Shown here: in pieces, positions 52,278-60,529 of the stretch
Position numbering within the stretch: the stretch's first letter is position 1
Layout: each line of letters begins with the position of its first letter
Source: Ruminococcus sp. NK3A76
Lineage (GTDB): Bacteria > Bacillota > Clostridia > Oscillospirales > Ruminococcaceae
Reading direction: 5' to 3'
NCBI RefSeq assembly: GCF_000686125.1
Contig: NZ_JMMA01000002.1
Span: 62,001-126,000, forward strand
Length of the DNA: 64,000 nucleotides
Program-made: the position numbers and the translations under genes
Notes under the pieces: model-generated
What the model saw: only the letters and a program-made list of their open reading frames with translations
Database searches by the model: none
What the model was told of the DNA's origin: nothing

Positions 52278-52978
52278 TAAAGATTCATCTTGATCCCCGC
52301 ACGAAGCTGTTTATGATATTCGCTGTTTCGTTTATCGTGATGGTCAATGCGGTGTCAGCGATGGAATGGGCAGTCAGGATCATCGTTACGCTGATCCCTG
52401 TGTTCCTGCTGGCAAACGAGGGCAGATATGTGTCTGCCCTTCGCTTTTTGCTGTGCTACGGGGCGGCGCTTTTCTTGCTGAAATACTACATTTCTGCGGA
52501 ATCAACAGGCGTTTTTTCGGCGCTTTTGGTCGGCTACTGCGGGATTGTAGCGCAGTTTATGCCGGCGATGATCATGGCGTGGTATGTGATACACACAACA
52601 AAGATCGGTGAATTCATGTCGGCTATGCAAAAGATGCACGTTCCCGACGGCATATCTGTTTCGCTCGCTGTTGTGATGCGCTTCTTCCCGACGATCAAAG
52701 AGGAATACCTCAGTATAAACGATGCTATGAAAATGCGGGGCATTTCATTTGCAGGCGGAAGGATCACAAAAATGATCGAATACCGGCTTGTTCCGCTGAT
52801 GTTTTCCTGCCTGAATATCGGTGAAGAATTATCGGCTGCAGCGGTCACAAGGGGCTTAGGCGCACCGGTCAGACGAACCAGTCCCGTGCAATTAAAACTG
52901 AAGGCAGCAGACTGGCTGATGATAGCTGTTTTCGCAGCAAGTATGGTACTGTTTATAATCTCAAAATATTTCAGGTGA
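52274..52978 (+). CDS. ECF transporter T component (CbiQ-like), 234 aa
   Basis: This is the transmembrane coupling subunit. The N-terminal motif HLDPRTKLFMIFAVSFIV is followed by several membrane helices. The cytosolic coupling motifs are MKMRGISFAGGR (with VVMRFFPTIKEE before it) and AAAVTRGLGAPVRRT, corresponding to the two Ala-Arg-Gly-type segments that touch the ATPases. The start at 52274 overlaps the S component stop, and the double ATPase begins 6 bp after the stop. S, T and the two-domain ATPase therefore form one complete ECF transporter. Confidence 0.9.
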   Translation: MIKIHLDPRTKLFMIFAVSFIVMVNAVSAMEWAVRIIVTLIPVFLLANEGRYVSALRFLLCYGAALFLLKYYISAESTGVFSALLVGYCGIVAQFMPAMIMAWYVIHTTKIGEFMSAMQKMHVPDGISVSLAVVMRFFPTIKEEYLSINDAMKMRGISFAGGRITKMIEYRLVPLMFSCLNIGEELSAAAVTRGLGAPVRRTSPVQLKLKAADWLMIAVFAASMVLFIISKYFR

Positions 52979-52984
52979 GATGAT

Positions 52985-54466
52985 ATGATCGAAATCAAAA
53001 ATGTCAATTTCAGATACAAAGGCACTGATGAGGGCGGACTGCATGACCTGTCGCTGACGATCCATGACGGTGAAGTGGTTCTCCTCTGCGGTGCTTCCGG
53101 CTGCGGAAAAACGACAATCGGCAGACTGATCAACGGACTGATTCCGCATTATTACAAAGGAGAGCTGACAGGTAGTGTCATTGTGAATGGTCGGGATATA
53201 GCTCAAACAGAGCTATACGATCTTGCCGGTGTTGTGGGAACAGTATTCCAGAATCCGAGAAGTCAGTTCTTTGCGATCGACACGGACGGTGAGATCACAT
53301 TTGGCGCTGAAAATATCGGGATGCCGCCGGAAGCGATCGTATCCCGCAAAAACGATGTGGCGAATGAAATGCACATTGAACGGCTACTCGACCGCAGTAT
53401 ATTCGAGCTTTCGGGCGGCGAAAAGCAGATCATCGCCTGTGCAAGTGTCAGCGTACTTTCACCCCATATCATGGTGCTTGATGAGCCTTCCTCGAACCTT
53501 GACAGCAGTGCGATAGAAAAGCTGAAAACCATTCTTGCCGACTGGAAATCACAGGGCAAAACTATCATTATCGCAGAGCACCGGCTCTATTTCCTGCGTG
53601 AGCTTGCGGACAGAATGCTGCTGCTCGATAACGGCAGAATCGTGAAGGAACTGCAAGCAGATGAGATCAGAGCTCTGACCTTTGCGGATACCGAACGAAT
53701 GGGCATACGCCCGCTGTCGCTCACAGATGTTACATATACTCGTGAAAGACGATCAAGACCGGATGAAACGCTTACCCTTGAAAATTTCTTTTTCACCTAC
53801 AAAGACGGAAAGCATGGGATCAATATCCCGAAACTGGAACTGCCTGCACGAAGCGCCATTGCGATCATAGGTCACAACGGTGCGGGCAAAAGCACGCTTG
53901 CGCGAAATATCTGCGGACTTGAAAAGAAATGTAAAGGCACGCTCACGCTTGGCGGCAAAACATTCAAAGCAAAAGAGCGCCTGAAAATCTGCTATATGAT
54001 CATGCAGGACGTCAATCATCAGCTCTTTACCGAAAGTGTCAGGGACGAAGTGATGCTGAGCATCACGGATAAGCAGATAACAGACACAGAGAAAACGCAT
54101 CGCAGTGACGAAATACTCGCTCAGCTTGATCTGTCCGAATACAGCGATAAACATCCTATGGCACTTTCCGGCGGTCAGAAGCAGCGGACAGCTATTGCAT
54201 CGGGCATTGCTTCGAGTAAGCCTATTCTAATTTTCGATGAGCCGACAAGCGGACTTGATCTTGCCCATATGAAACAGGTTGCGGGTGAGATTTTGAAGCT
54301 TCGTGACATGGGGAAAACTGTTTTTATTGTGACGCACGATCTTGAATTTATACTCTCCTGCTGTGACCATATCGTAAGATTGGAAAAAGGACAGGTGGTC
54401 GAAAATTTCGAGTTGAATAAAGATACAGATATCAGGCTGCGTCAATTCTTCACAAATGAGAGTTAA
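52985..54466 (+). CDS. ECF transporter double ATPase (EcfA-EcfA' fusion), 493 aa
   Basis: Two ABC ATPase domains are fused in tandem. Domain 1 has GASGCGKTT, LSGGEKQIIACASV and VLDEPSSNLD. Domain 2 has GHNGAGKST, LSGGQKQRTAIASG and FDEPTSGLD with a terminal VTHDLEFIL. Both have intact Walker and signature motifs. The usual group II ECF has two separate ATPases, but the fused form is common in MptD-type systems. The gene starts at 52985 after AGGTGAG. The terminator-like hairpin at 54507-54535 follows. Confidence 0.92.
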   Translation: MIEIKNVNFRYKGTDEGGLHDLSLTIHDGEVVLLCGASGCGKTTIGRLINGLIPHYYKGELTGSVIVNGRDIAQTELYDLAGVVGTVFQNPRSQFFAIDTDGEITFGAENIGMPPEAIVSRKNDVANEMHIERLLDRSIFELSGGEKQIIACASVSVLSPHIMVLDEPSSNLDSSAIEKLKTILADWKSQGKTIIIAEHRLYFLRELADRMLLLDNGRIVKELQADEIRALTFADTERMGIRPLSLTDVTYTRERRSRPDETLTLENFFFTYKDGKHGINIPKLELPARSAIAIIGHNGAGKSTLARNICGLEKKCKGTLTLGGKTFKAKERLKICYMIMQDVNHQLFTESVRDEVMLSITDKQITDTEKTHRSDEILAQLDLSEYSDKHPMALSGGQKQRTAIASGIASSKPILIFDEPTSGLDLAHMKQVAGEILKLRDMGKTVFIVTHDLEFILSCCDHIVRLEKGQVVENFELNKDTDIRLRQFFTNES

Positions 54467-54506
54467 AACACAGCACCATATCTATTTCGTACAGAAGATA
54501 TCATAG

Positions 54507-54535
54507 AAAGCCATTCATAATTGGACGGCTTTTTT
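54507..54535 (+). terminator. terminator of the ECF operon
   Basis: AAAGCC (54507-54512) pairs with GGCTTT (54527-54532) around a 14-base loop, and a short T run follows. Moderate strength. Confidence 0.5.
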
Positions 54536-54546
54536 CTTGCAGCATC

Positions 54547-54601
54547 TTGCAATTTGAGTTAGCATATGCTATAATATAATCATGAGTTTGTCTATGCTAA
54601 C
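54547..54601 (+). promoter_or_regulatory. promoter with two TetR-type operators for the long operon
   Basis: TTGCAA (54547-54552) and TATAAT (54570-54575) are 17 bp apart. Palindromes GTTAGCATATGCTATA (54558-54573) and GTTTGTCTATGCTAAC (54586-54601) overlap the spacer/-10 and the initially transcribed region. They are 28 bp centre to centre. Confidence 0.75.
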
Positions 54602-54626
54602 TATATTGTGACTGGAGGTCATAGTA

Positions 54627-55256
54627 TTGAAAAAGGTACGTTCGTTATCAAAAGAGAAAATAGATGAGATCTCTGCCCTGATCGGTGCGTCGTTCTGGGA
54701 TTATCCCTATGAACCCGGGGAAGGCGGATTAAAGCCGTTCTTTCCCTCGAAGGCGGCAATGACCGAATACATGAAGGCATTTGTCATCGCAGGCATTGAA
54801 AGCGGAACATTTTACAGCACCGACCACGGCGAGGGCTATATCCTCATCACCGACACGAAGGGCAATCACCCGGGATTTCGGAGCATCGTAAAAATGGCAA
54901 GACGTATGAAAAACGCCCTCGGCGGCTGGGGAAAGCTGTTTTCATTTCTGAAGCAGGCAAACAGCGGCTGTGATAAAAAACCGCTTGAAATACAGATGAA
55001 AAAGCAGAAAAAGCCCTACGTCAAGGTCGAGATGCTGATCGTAACAGAACAGTATCAGGGACAGGGCTATATGCGTAAGCTCATGGAGTTTGCCTATAAA
55101 GTGGCTGACAAAAACGGCTGTCCCTGCATTCTGGACACCGATGCAAAGGGAAAATGCGACCGTTATGTGCATCTCGGCATGAAGCTGATGCAGACACGAA
55201 CGGCGGCAGGCTGTATGATATATGATCTGATGTACAGCAAGGAAGGTGTGAACTGA
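54627..55256 (+). CDS. GNAT-family N-acetyltransferase, 209 aa
   Basis: The acetyl-CoA binding segment is KVEMLIVTEQYQGQGYMRKLMEFAYKVADKNGCPCIL, the standard V-x-P/T-x-x-Q/R-x-x-G-x-G/A motif of GNAT proteins. It is followed by YVHLGMKLMQTR, the typical family end. The N-terminal FWDYPYEPGEGG is found in GNATs associated with small-molecule gene clusters. It probably acylates a small amine or alcohol. The start is TTG 54627, with TGGAGGTC upstream. It is the first gene of the TetR-controlled tailoring operon. Confidence 0.85.
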   Translation: MKKVRSLSKEKIDEISALIGASFWDYPYEPGEGGLKPFFPSKAAMTEYMKAFVIAGIESGTFYSTDHGEGYILITDTKGNHPGFRSIVKMARRMKNALGGWGKLFSFLKQANSGCDKKPLEIQMKKQKKPYVKVEMLIVTEQYQGQGYMRKLMEFAYKVADKNGCPCILDTDAKGKCDRYVHLGMKLMQTRTAAGCMIYDLMYSKEGVN

Positions 55257-55257
55257 T

Positions 55258-55755
55258 ATGAGTATCCCTGTTATTCTCGTTGAAATGGCTGTATTTTCCG
55301 TACTGTTCACGATCATGTGCTTCAAAACCACAGGCGGAAATAATACTGTGCAGGTCGAAAACTATCCGCCCGATATACAAGAGGAATACTTCAAAACGCA
55401 TGAACGGATACCGACTGCGCCGCTCTCAAAAAGAGTGATCATTACAAAGTCAATCGCACTTCTTTGTTTTGCTGTGATACTTGTTATCATGGCGCTGCTT
55501 GCCGGAGCAAAGTCTTTTACACAAGGCTTTCTGTTTGCATTCGGCATGATGGCGTGGATCGGGGCTTATGATACATTCTTTATTGACTGGGTGCTTTTCG
55601 CCAATATGAAGCGGTTTCGTCTTGAAGGAACGGAGCACATGGACAAAGCCTATCATCAGAAATGGTTTCATCTGAAAGGAATGCTGTTTCCGGGGCTTTT
55701 GTTTGCTTTGATTCCGGCTGCGATCGTTGGTTTGATTGTGTCGCTGATACGATAA
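55258..55755 (+). CDS. 4-TM membrane protein, paralogue 1, 165 aa
   Basis: Four predicted helices: an N-terminal IPVILVEMAVFSVLFTIMCF, then IALLCFAVILVIMALLAG, FAFGMMAWIGAYDTFFIDW and LLFALIPAAIVGLIVSL. The family motifs are YPPDIQEEY after helix 1, YDTFFIDW (Asp-x4-Asp) in helix 3, and FRLEGTEHM before the last helix. Four relatives occur at 55770, 56284, 56797 and 63190. No known family is recognised. It starts 1 bp after the GNAT stop, with AAGGAAGG upstream. Confidence 0.75.
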   Translation: MSIPVILVEMAVFSVLFTIMCFKTTGGNNTVQVENYPPDIQEEYFKTHERIPTAPLSKRVIITKSIALLCFAVILVIMALLAGAKSFTQGFLFAFGMMAWIGAYDTFFIDWVLFANMKRFRLEGTEHMDKAYHQKWFHLKGMLFPGLLFALIPAAIVGLIVSLIR

Positions 55756-55769
55756 AGAGGTAGATTCTG

Positions 55770-56274
55770 ATGCTTATGACAATTCTTCTGACAATCTGCA
55801 ATATCATCCTGCTGTGTCTGATGATACTGACAGCAACCGTTTTTATGCCGTATCGGGGGGTTGGCAAAGAACTTTCCGAAAGATGTGCAGGAGGCTCTGC
55901 AACCTCGGCTTGATGAAATCGACAGACAGCCAAAAGCACCGAGAGTATTCGGCAGTATTCTTATCATTATTACGTTTCTGCTGTTTGTCGGTGTATTCAT
56001 TTTCGGCGGTGTTGACGGTGTGCATCATGATTTTACATACAGTCAGTATCTGCTGCGTTTTCTTATCATTGCTTTCGGCATAAAGGGGGTTGATATTATT
56101 GCTCTTGATTATTTCCTTCTGACTAAAACATACTTTTTTCCCCATTTCTTCTCCGAAACCAAAGGCTGTGCAGGCTGGCAGCAATTCGGATATAACAGAA
56201 AACAGCATCTCGGACAAAGTGTATTTATGCTGATATGCTGTTTCGTATTGGCGTTTGTGTTTTCAAGAATGTAG
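55770..56274 (+). pseudogene. 4-TM membrane protein, paralogue 2, split by a +1 frameshift
   Basis: The expected helix 1 and motif are present in two frames. MLMTILLTICNIILLCLMILTATVFMP lies in frame from ATG 55770. NFPKDVQEAL then continues in another frame from about 55861 to the stop at 56272-56274. The switch falls in a six-G run (55855-55860). One G fewer would join them into a protein of about 167 residues with the family motifs (VDIIALDY in helix 3, SETKG). It may be a real mutation, a phase-variable tract or a sequencing error. The four-helix layout is otherwise intact. Confidence 0.65.
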
Positions 56275-56283
56275 GAGGCTGCT

Positions 56284-56781
56284 ATGAACTGGTCAAGAAC
56301 GATTCTGGACGGTATTGTCCTGAGTATCCTGTTTAATGCGGTTGTCGGACTGTTTTTCTTTGTCGTACCGCAGGCTTATGCAATGATGTTTCCGAAAGGC
56401 ATCAAAGAAGCTGCAAAGCCGTATGTTACACGGAAAGAACTCCGTGTCATGCACCTTGTTCTGTATCCTATGTATCTGCTGATGTTTCTATATATGGCGG
56501 TCAGCGCTCATTTTGCCGATGTCAGCGGTTTCCGAAACCTTTTCTGGACGGGGTACATTGAAATGATGTTTGTCAGCGTGAGCGATTTCATTCTGCTGGA
56601 TGTTCTCGGACGAATCTATGTCATGGATAAGGGACTGATTAAGGGGGCAGAGAATCATCCGGGCTGGGAATGGAAGGAATGGAAGAAGCTCGCTGTACCT
56701 GAACACGGCATCTTCTGGACGTTTCTGTTTTGTCCGCTGACAGGATTGATCGTTGCGGGTATCGGTGCTTTACTTGGTTAG
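56284..56781 (+). CDS. 4-TM membrane protein, paralogue 3, 165 aa
   Basis: The helices are ILDGIVLSILFNAVVGLFFFV, VMHLVLYPMYLLMFLYMAV, YIEMMFVSVSDFILLDVL and FWTFLFCPLTGLIVAGIGALLG. Family motifs are MFPKGIKEAAKPY, SDFILLD (Asp-x4-Asp) and IKGAENHPGW. It is the most diverged member at the GTE motif (GAE). AGGAGG precedes ATG 56284. It is 9 bp downstream of the frameshifted relative and 15 bp upstream of the next, so the genes are co-transcribed. Confidence 0.72.
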   Translation: MNWSRTILDGIVLSILFNAVVGLFFFVVPQAYAMMFPKGIKEAAKPYVTRKELRVMHLVLYPMYLLMFLYMAVSAHFADVSGFRNLFWTGYIEMMFVSVSDFILLDVLGRIYVMDKGLIKGAENHPGWEWKEWKKLAVPEHGIFWTFLFCPLTGLIVAGIGALLG

Positions 56782-56796
56782 TCGGGAGCATGTATT

Positions 56797-57297
56797 ATGA
56801 TATATGTACAATTATGCTTATACTGCCTGTTATTCACAGCAATAGTCAGATATTCTGTCAGAGGCGGAGCGATAAACGGACTGTATTTCTATCCGAAAGC
56901 GGTGCAGGAACGGGCATATGAGATCGGCCTGACTGACAGGGAGACTGTGAAAAAGCAGTGCAAACGCTTTATGACGCTGTTCTATATCGTAATGCTGTCT
57001 GCACTTGTACTTATCATTGCCGTGTGGAATCGTGTCATTGATTTCAAGAATGCCTATTTACAGGCACTACTCTTTCTTGAAGTCATGAATATCTATGATG
57101 GTGTTGTGATCGACAAGCTGTGGGTAGGACACAGCAAATTCTGGATCCTGAAAGGTACGGAGGATATTCCGTTCGTGCAGACTTGGACACAGGTCTTGAA
57201 AAAGCGTTCCTTCCTTGCCCTGATTTGGGTGGTCGGCGCGCTGATCGTTGCAGGACTTGCGGTGCTGGTTTCAGCAATGATAAATTGGCAGCGGTGA
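56797..57297 (+). CDS. 4-TM membrane protein, paralogue 4, 166 aa
   Basis: Helices: YVQLCLYCLLFTAIVRYSV, LFYIVMLSALVLIIAVW, LLFLEVMNIYDGVVIDKLWV and FLALIWVVGALIVAGLAVLVSA. Motifs are YPKAVQERAYE, YDGVVID (Asp-x4-Asp) and WILKGTEDI. ATG 56797 has only a weak GGGAGC upstream, so it may rely on translational coupling with the gene before it. The cluster of these proteins in a single operon suggests they act as a set, perhaps as lipid- or small-molecule-related membrane factors. No function is known. Confidence 0.72.
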   Translation: MIYVQLCLYCLLFTAIVRYSVRGGAINGLYFYPKAVQERAYEIGLTDRETVKKQCKRFMTLFYIVMLSALVLIIAVWNRVIDFKNAYLQALLFLEVMNIYDGVVIDKLWVGHSKFWILKGTEDIPFVQTWTQVLKKRSFLALIWVVGALIVAGLAVLVSAMINWQR

Positions 57298-57328
57298 TTG
57301 GACTTGCTACCGGAAAGGATGATTTATT

Positions 57329-58414
57329 ATGAAAATACTGGTTTACGGCTGCGGCGTGATCGGTTCTCTTTTGGTTCATACGCTTTGCAGAGCAGGCAAT
57401 GATGTAACGGTCGTTTCCAAAGGCGCATGGGGCGATGTATTGCAGAAAAACGGGCTGCGTATTCATCATCAGCTACAGCATAAGGATACTGTCGATCATC
57501 CCAACGTTGCAAAAGAATTGCCCGATGACTACTTTGACCTTGTATTCTCTGTCATGCAGGGCTGTCAGCAGAGAAATGTTCTCCACGAGTTAGCGAAAGC
57601 TAATACACCTGTCGTAATTCTGGTCGGCAACAATCCCGAAGCTGCTGACATGGAGCGTGAAATACTTGCATTATCCGAATCTCCGAAAACTGTTCTGTTT
57701 GGCTTTCAGGGAACGGCAGGTGTCCGCAGTGCCGGAAGCGTAAATTGCCTTCACGTCGGCGCCGGCTCTATGACAATCGGCGGATTACATCGTGCATTGA
57801 CTGCAAATGAACAGCAAACACTGCTTGAAGCATTCGGAGATACCGGCTATCGGCTGACCTTTGAAGATGATATGGAAGGCTGGCTGCACTGTCACGCAGC
57901 GTTCATCCTGCCGATCGTTTATCTCAGCTATCATTATGGTTGTGATCTGCGGAAAGCGAACGGAAAAGACATTGCATCTATGATGAAAGCCGCAGAAGAA
58001 GCATACGACCTGATTGCTGCCTGCGGAATTGAGATCCGTCCGAAGGGTGATGCGGATTATTTCAGAAGCAAGCCGAAACTGGCTGTTCTGACAGCAATCA
58101 TGTATATCATGAGCAAAACAAAGCTCGGTGAGCTGGCTGCGACCGACCATTGCCGGAATGCAGTCACGGAAATGGAATGGCTCGATACAGCGTTTGAAAT
58201 GCTGCGGCAGGCGCAGCCCGAACAAAGAATGCCGGAATGGGATAAGCTGCGGAAGGCGATGCCGTCATGGGATGAAATTCATAAAATCTACGATCACGGA
58301 ACAAAGATCACCGTATGTGATCCGTCAGCAAGGCGCAGAAAGGTTGCATCGGTATTGTTGCTTGCAGGCGGGTCAGCTGTTGCGGTCTGCATTTATAAAA
58401 AACGAAAGAAGTGA
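57329..58414 (+). CDS. ketopantoate-reductase-like protein with C-terminal membrane anchor, 361 aa
   Basis: An N-terminal NAD(P)-binding fold (MKILVYGCGVIGSLLVHTLCRAG) and the second-domain segments (LVFSVMQGCQQ, GFQGTAGVRSAGSV, DMEGWLHCHAAFILPI) fit the PanE/ApbA-type family. The enzymes reduce 2-keto acids. It is unlikely to be the housekeeping PanE, because the C-terminus adds a membrane helix (ASVLLLAGGSAVAVCIYKKRKK) absent in normal PanE. GGAAAGG precedes ATG 57329. It may act on a membrane-associated substrate, together with the neighbours. Confidence 0.72.
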   Translation: MKILVYGCGVIGSLLVHTLCRAGNDVTVVSKGAWGDVLQKNGLRIHHQLQHKDTVDHPNVAKELPDDYFDLVFSVMQGCQQRNVLHELAKANTPVVILVGNNPEAADMEREILALSESPKTVLFGFQGTAGVRSAGSVNCLHVGAGSMTIGGLHRALTANEQQTLLEAFGDTGYRLTFEDDMEGWLHCHAAFILPIVYLSYHYGCDLRKANGKDIASMMKAAEEAYDLIAACGIEIRPKGDADYFRSKPKLAVLTAIMYIMSKTKLGELAATDHCRNAVTEMEWLDTAFEMLRQAQPEQRMPEWDKLRKAMPSWDEIHKIYDHGTKITVCDPSARRRKVASVLLLAGGSAVAVCIYKKRKK

Positions 58415-58418
58415 GATA

Positions 58419-59189
58419 ATGACGATTCATGAGTTCGGTACAGAACATCAGCAAGTGATTGTGCTGGTTCATCCCTCTGTTGTGATGTGGGATTATTTTG
58501 AGAATGTGATTCCGATACTGGAGAAGAAATATCACCTGATTATTCCGGCATTGCCCGGCTATGATCCCGATCAAACCGATGATTTTACAAGCGTAGAAGA
58601 AATTGCAGCAGAACTTGAAGCATGGCTTATAGCGCACGGATACTGCGATATTTCCTGCCTGTATGGTTGTTCAATGGGAGGCAGTATTGTGATCCGTATG
58701 TTAGCCGATCATCAGATCAGGATCAGGAATGCGGTGATCGACGGCGGTATCACACCGTATCAGCTTCCGTATCTGCTAACGAGATGTATCGCTGTCCGTG
58801 ATTTCCTGATGATCTATATGGGAAAGCTCGGCGGAATCAAACTGCTGACAAAGGCGTTTGCGGCGGATGATTATTCTGAGGATGATTTGCGGTATATCGC
58901 AAAGGTACTGCATTTTATGAGTGCCAAAACGGTCTGGCGGACATTTGAGTCCTGCAATAATTACAGTATGCCGAGTACATTTGATGCAAGCGATACGAAT
59001 ATGGAATACTGGCTTGCTGAAAAGGAATTGAAAGAGCGAAAATGGGATATTTCCTATATCAGAAAGCATTTCCCCCATTGCAGAATTCGGAAATTTCGTG
59101 ATCTCGGACATGGCGGACTGGCTGTTGTAAAGCCGGAATTGTTCTCAAAGGCTATGGATTCGATCATCACCAAAAAGAAAAGAGCATGA
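58419..59189 (+). CDS. alpha/beta hydrolase, 256 aa
   Basis: This is a single-domain hydrolase: IVLVHPSVVMWDYFENVIPILE near the N-terminus, nucleophile elbow CLYGCSMGGSIV (Ser near residue 84) and C-terminal DLGHGGLAVVKPE (catalytic His). The oxyanion segment is unusual (VHPSVVMW instead of HGxG). The start ATG 58419 follows AAAGAAGTGAG. A frame from 58128 is open but overlaps the preceding gene and lacks a ribosome site. It shares a four-base overlap (ATGA) with the following membrane gene. Its substrate is unknown. Confidence 0.8.
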   Translation: MTIHEFGTEHQQVIVLVHPSVVMWDYFENVIPILEKKYHLIIPALPGYDPDQTDDFTSVEEIAAELEAWLIAHGYCDISCLYGCSMGGSIVIRMLADHQIRIRNAVIDGGITPYQLPYLLTRCIAVRDFLMIYMGKLGGIKLLTKAFAADDYSEDDLRYIAKVLHFMSAKTVWRTFESCNNYSMPSTFDASDTNMEYWLAEKELKERKWDISYIRKHFPHCRIRKFRDLGHGGLAVVKPELFSKAMDSIITKKKRA

Positions 59190-59908
59190 TTTTGAGCAAT
59201 TACAATGATATCGGCATCGACAATACCCTCGACTGGAAACGTATCCGCAAACTATTTCTCATCGGACTGCTCGGCGGCTGCATGACTTTTGTCGGGGACT
59301 GGCTGCTCGGATACGGCGTGTACGATGAAAGCCTGACGGGACTGGAAAAGAAGCTATCGCAGTATCTTGTTTTATCGGACGGCAAGCTGTTCTGGTCTGC
59401 TTTTCTCGGTCTGATCGGTATTTCACTGGAAGGACTCTGCTATTTCGGCATCTACAGGCTGATTGCAAGCGGCAGTAGGAAACACGCCCATATATTCCGC
59501 AGCGGCGTGTTCGGGTATATGCTGTTTGCAGCCTGCGGCGTTCATGTGCCGTGCCTCTCGACTGTGTTTTTCTATAACCATATGATGCTTGCATCGCCTG
59601 AGAACGCATATGATCTGACAATAAAATTTGGCGTTTACTTCCTGCTGCCGGCAATGATACTGTTTCTGATATTCTTCTTTGTTATGAGTTCAGCACAGAT
59701 TAGTGCTTTTGCCAAAGGACTGACTCCGTATCCGAAGTGGTGCTGGATATTCTCTATGCCGGTCGGTATGGCGGCGACAATGCTGTTGAAATTCGTCGGA
59801 AATCATGCTGTTGTAAACGGTTTGACCGCCGCATGGATCAGTATCGGAAATATCTGGATGTTCGGCGGCTTGCTGCTGACAATGAGATTTGCGCAGAGGA
59901 AAAAATGA
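59186..59908 (+). CDS. multi-pass membrane protein (DUF6796-like), 240 aa
   Basis: About six membrane helices are visible. They include LFLIGLLGGCMTFVGDWLLGY, LFWSAFLGLIGISLEGLCYF, GVFGYMLFAACGVHVPCL, FGVYFLLPAMILFLIFFFV and WIFSMPVGMAATMLLKFVG. The overall pattern resembles DUF6796 proteins, whose role is unknown. The conserved Asp in GDWLLGYGVYDES could line a membrane pocket. It overlaps the hydrolase gene by four bases and the next gene by one, which argues for tight co-expression. Confidence 0.65.
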   Translation: MILSNYNDIGIDNTLDWKRIRKLFLIGLLGGCMTFVGDWLLGYGVYDESLTGLEKKLSQYLVLSDGKLFWSAFLGLIGISLEGLCYFGIYRLIASGSRKHAHIFRSGVFGYMLFAACGVHVPCLSTVFFYNHMMLASPENAYDLTIKFGVYFLLPAMILFLIFFFVMSSAQISAFAKGLTPYPKWCWIFSMPVGMAATMLLKFVGNHAVVNGLTAAWISIGNIWMFGGLLLTMRFAQRKK

Positions 59909-60519
59909 TGAAAGATAAAACAAGAAAATACGCAAAAATGTTCTCTAAGGCAATGAAAATGCTCGGCAGAAGTGATTATAAAAGACTTGAGCACGTTTTT
60001 TATCAGCGTTACAATGCACACCTGAATTCAGAAATGTATCAGAAGTATCGAAAGAACTATCCTTCCATCGGAACGGATAAGGTCTACTTGGGAATTACAT
60101 TTGCACAGATCATGCTGAAGCTCGGCTATTCAATGGACGAAGCAATAGAAGCGTGGGGAACGTATATCATGGCTGATAAGTTGCGTATGGTAGAAGGGAT
60201 TATCCGGCTTGCTGATTTCTTCGGGAAAGGATATCGTCTTTGCGGAAACTGGCTGGACAAGGATAAAAAGACGCGGGATCAGGACGGATCAGTCCTCTAT
60301 GAATCCTATCACTATAATGACCGTGAGCTGGAATACAAGATACATACCTGTGCCTATGTCAAGCTGTTTGAGCATTATCATATCCGGAAATTCTGCAAGG
60401 CATTCTGCAATAATGACCTGTGTATGTGCGTGCTGCATAGGAGCGCAAAATTCATTCGATATTCCGACAAGGTTGACGGCGATTACTGTCACGACAAACT
60501 GATCAATCTGTCACGTTAG
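59908..60519 (+). CDS. ATC-hydrolase-like protein, 203 aa
   Basis: The protein resembles L-2-amino-thiazoline-4-carboxylic acid hydrolase family members: a helical N-terminus (DYKRLEHVFYQRYNAHLNSEMY), a central GYSMDEAIEAWGTYIM and Cys-containing segments (HTCAYVKLFEHYHIRKFCKAFCNNDLCMCVLHRSAKFIRYS). Many members occur in small-molecule clusters without acting on that substrate. ATG 59908 is 7 bases after AGAGGA and overlaps the previous stop by one base. ATG 59905 is an alternative. Confidence 0.7.
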   Translation: MKDKTRKYAKMFSKAMKMLGRSDYKRLEHVFYQRYNAHLNSEMYQKYRKNYPSIGTDKVYLGITFAQIMLKLGYSMDEAIEAWGTYIMADKLRMVEGIIRLADFFGKGYRLCGNWLDKDKKTRDQDGSVLYESYHYNDRELEYKIHTCAYVKLFEHYHIRKFCKAFCNNDLCMCVLHRSAKFIRYSDKVDGDYCHDKLINLSR

Positions 60520-60529
60520 GGGCTATTTT

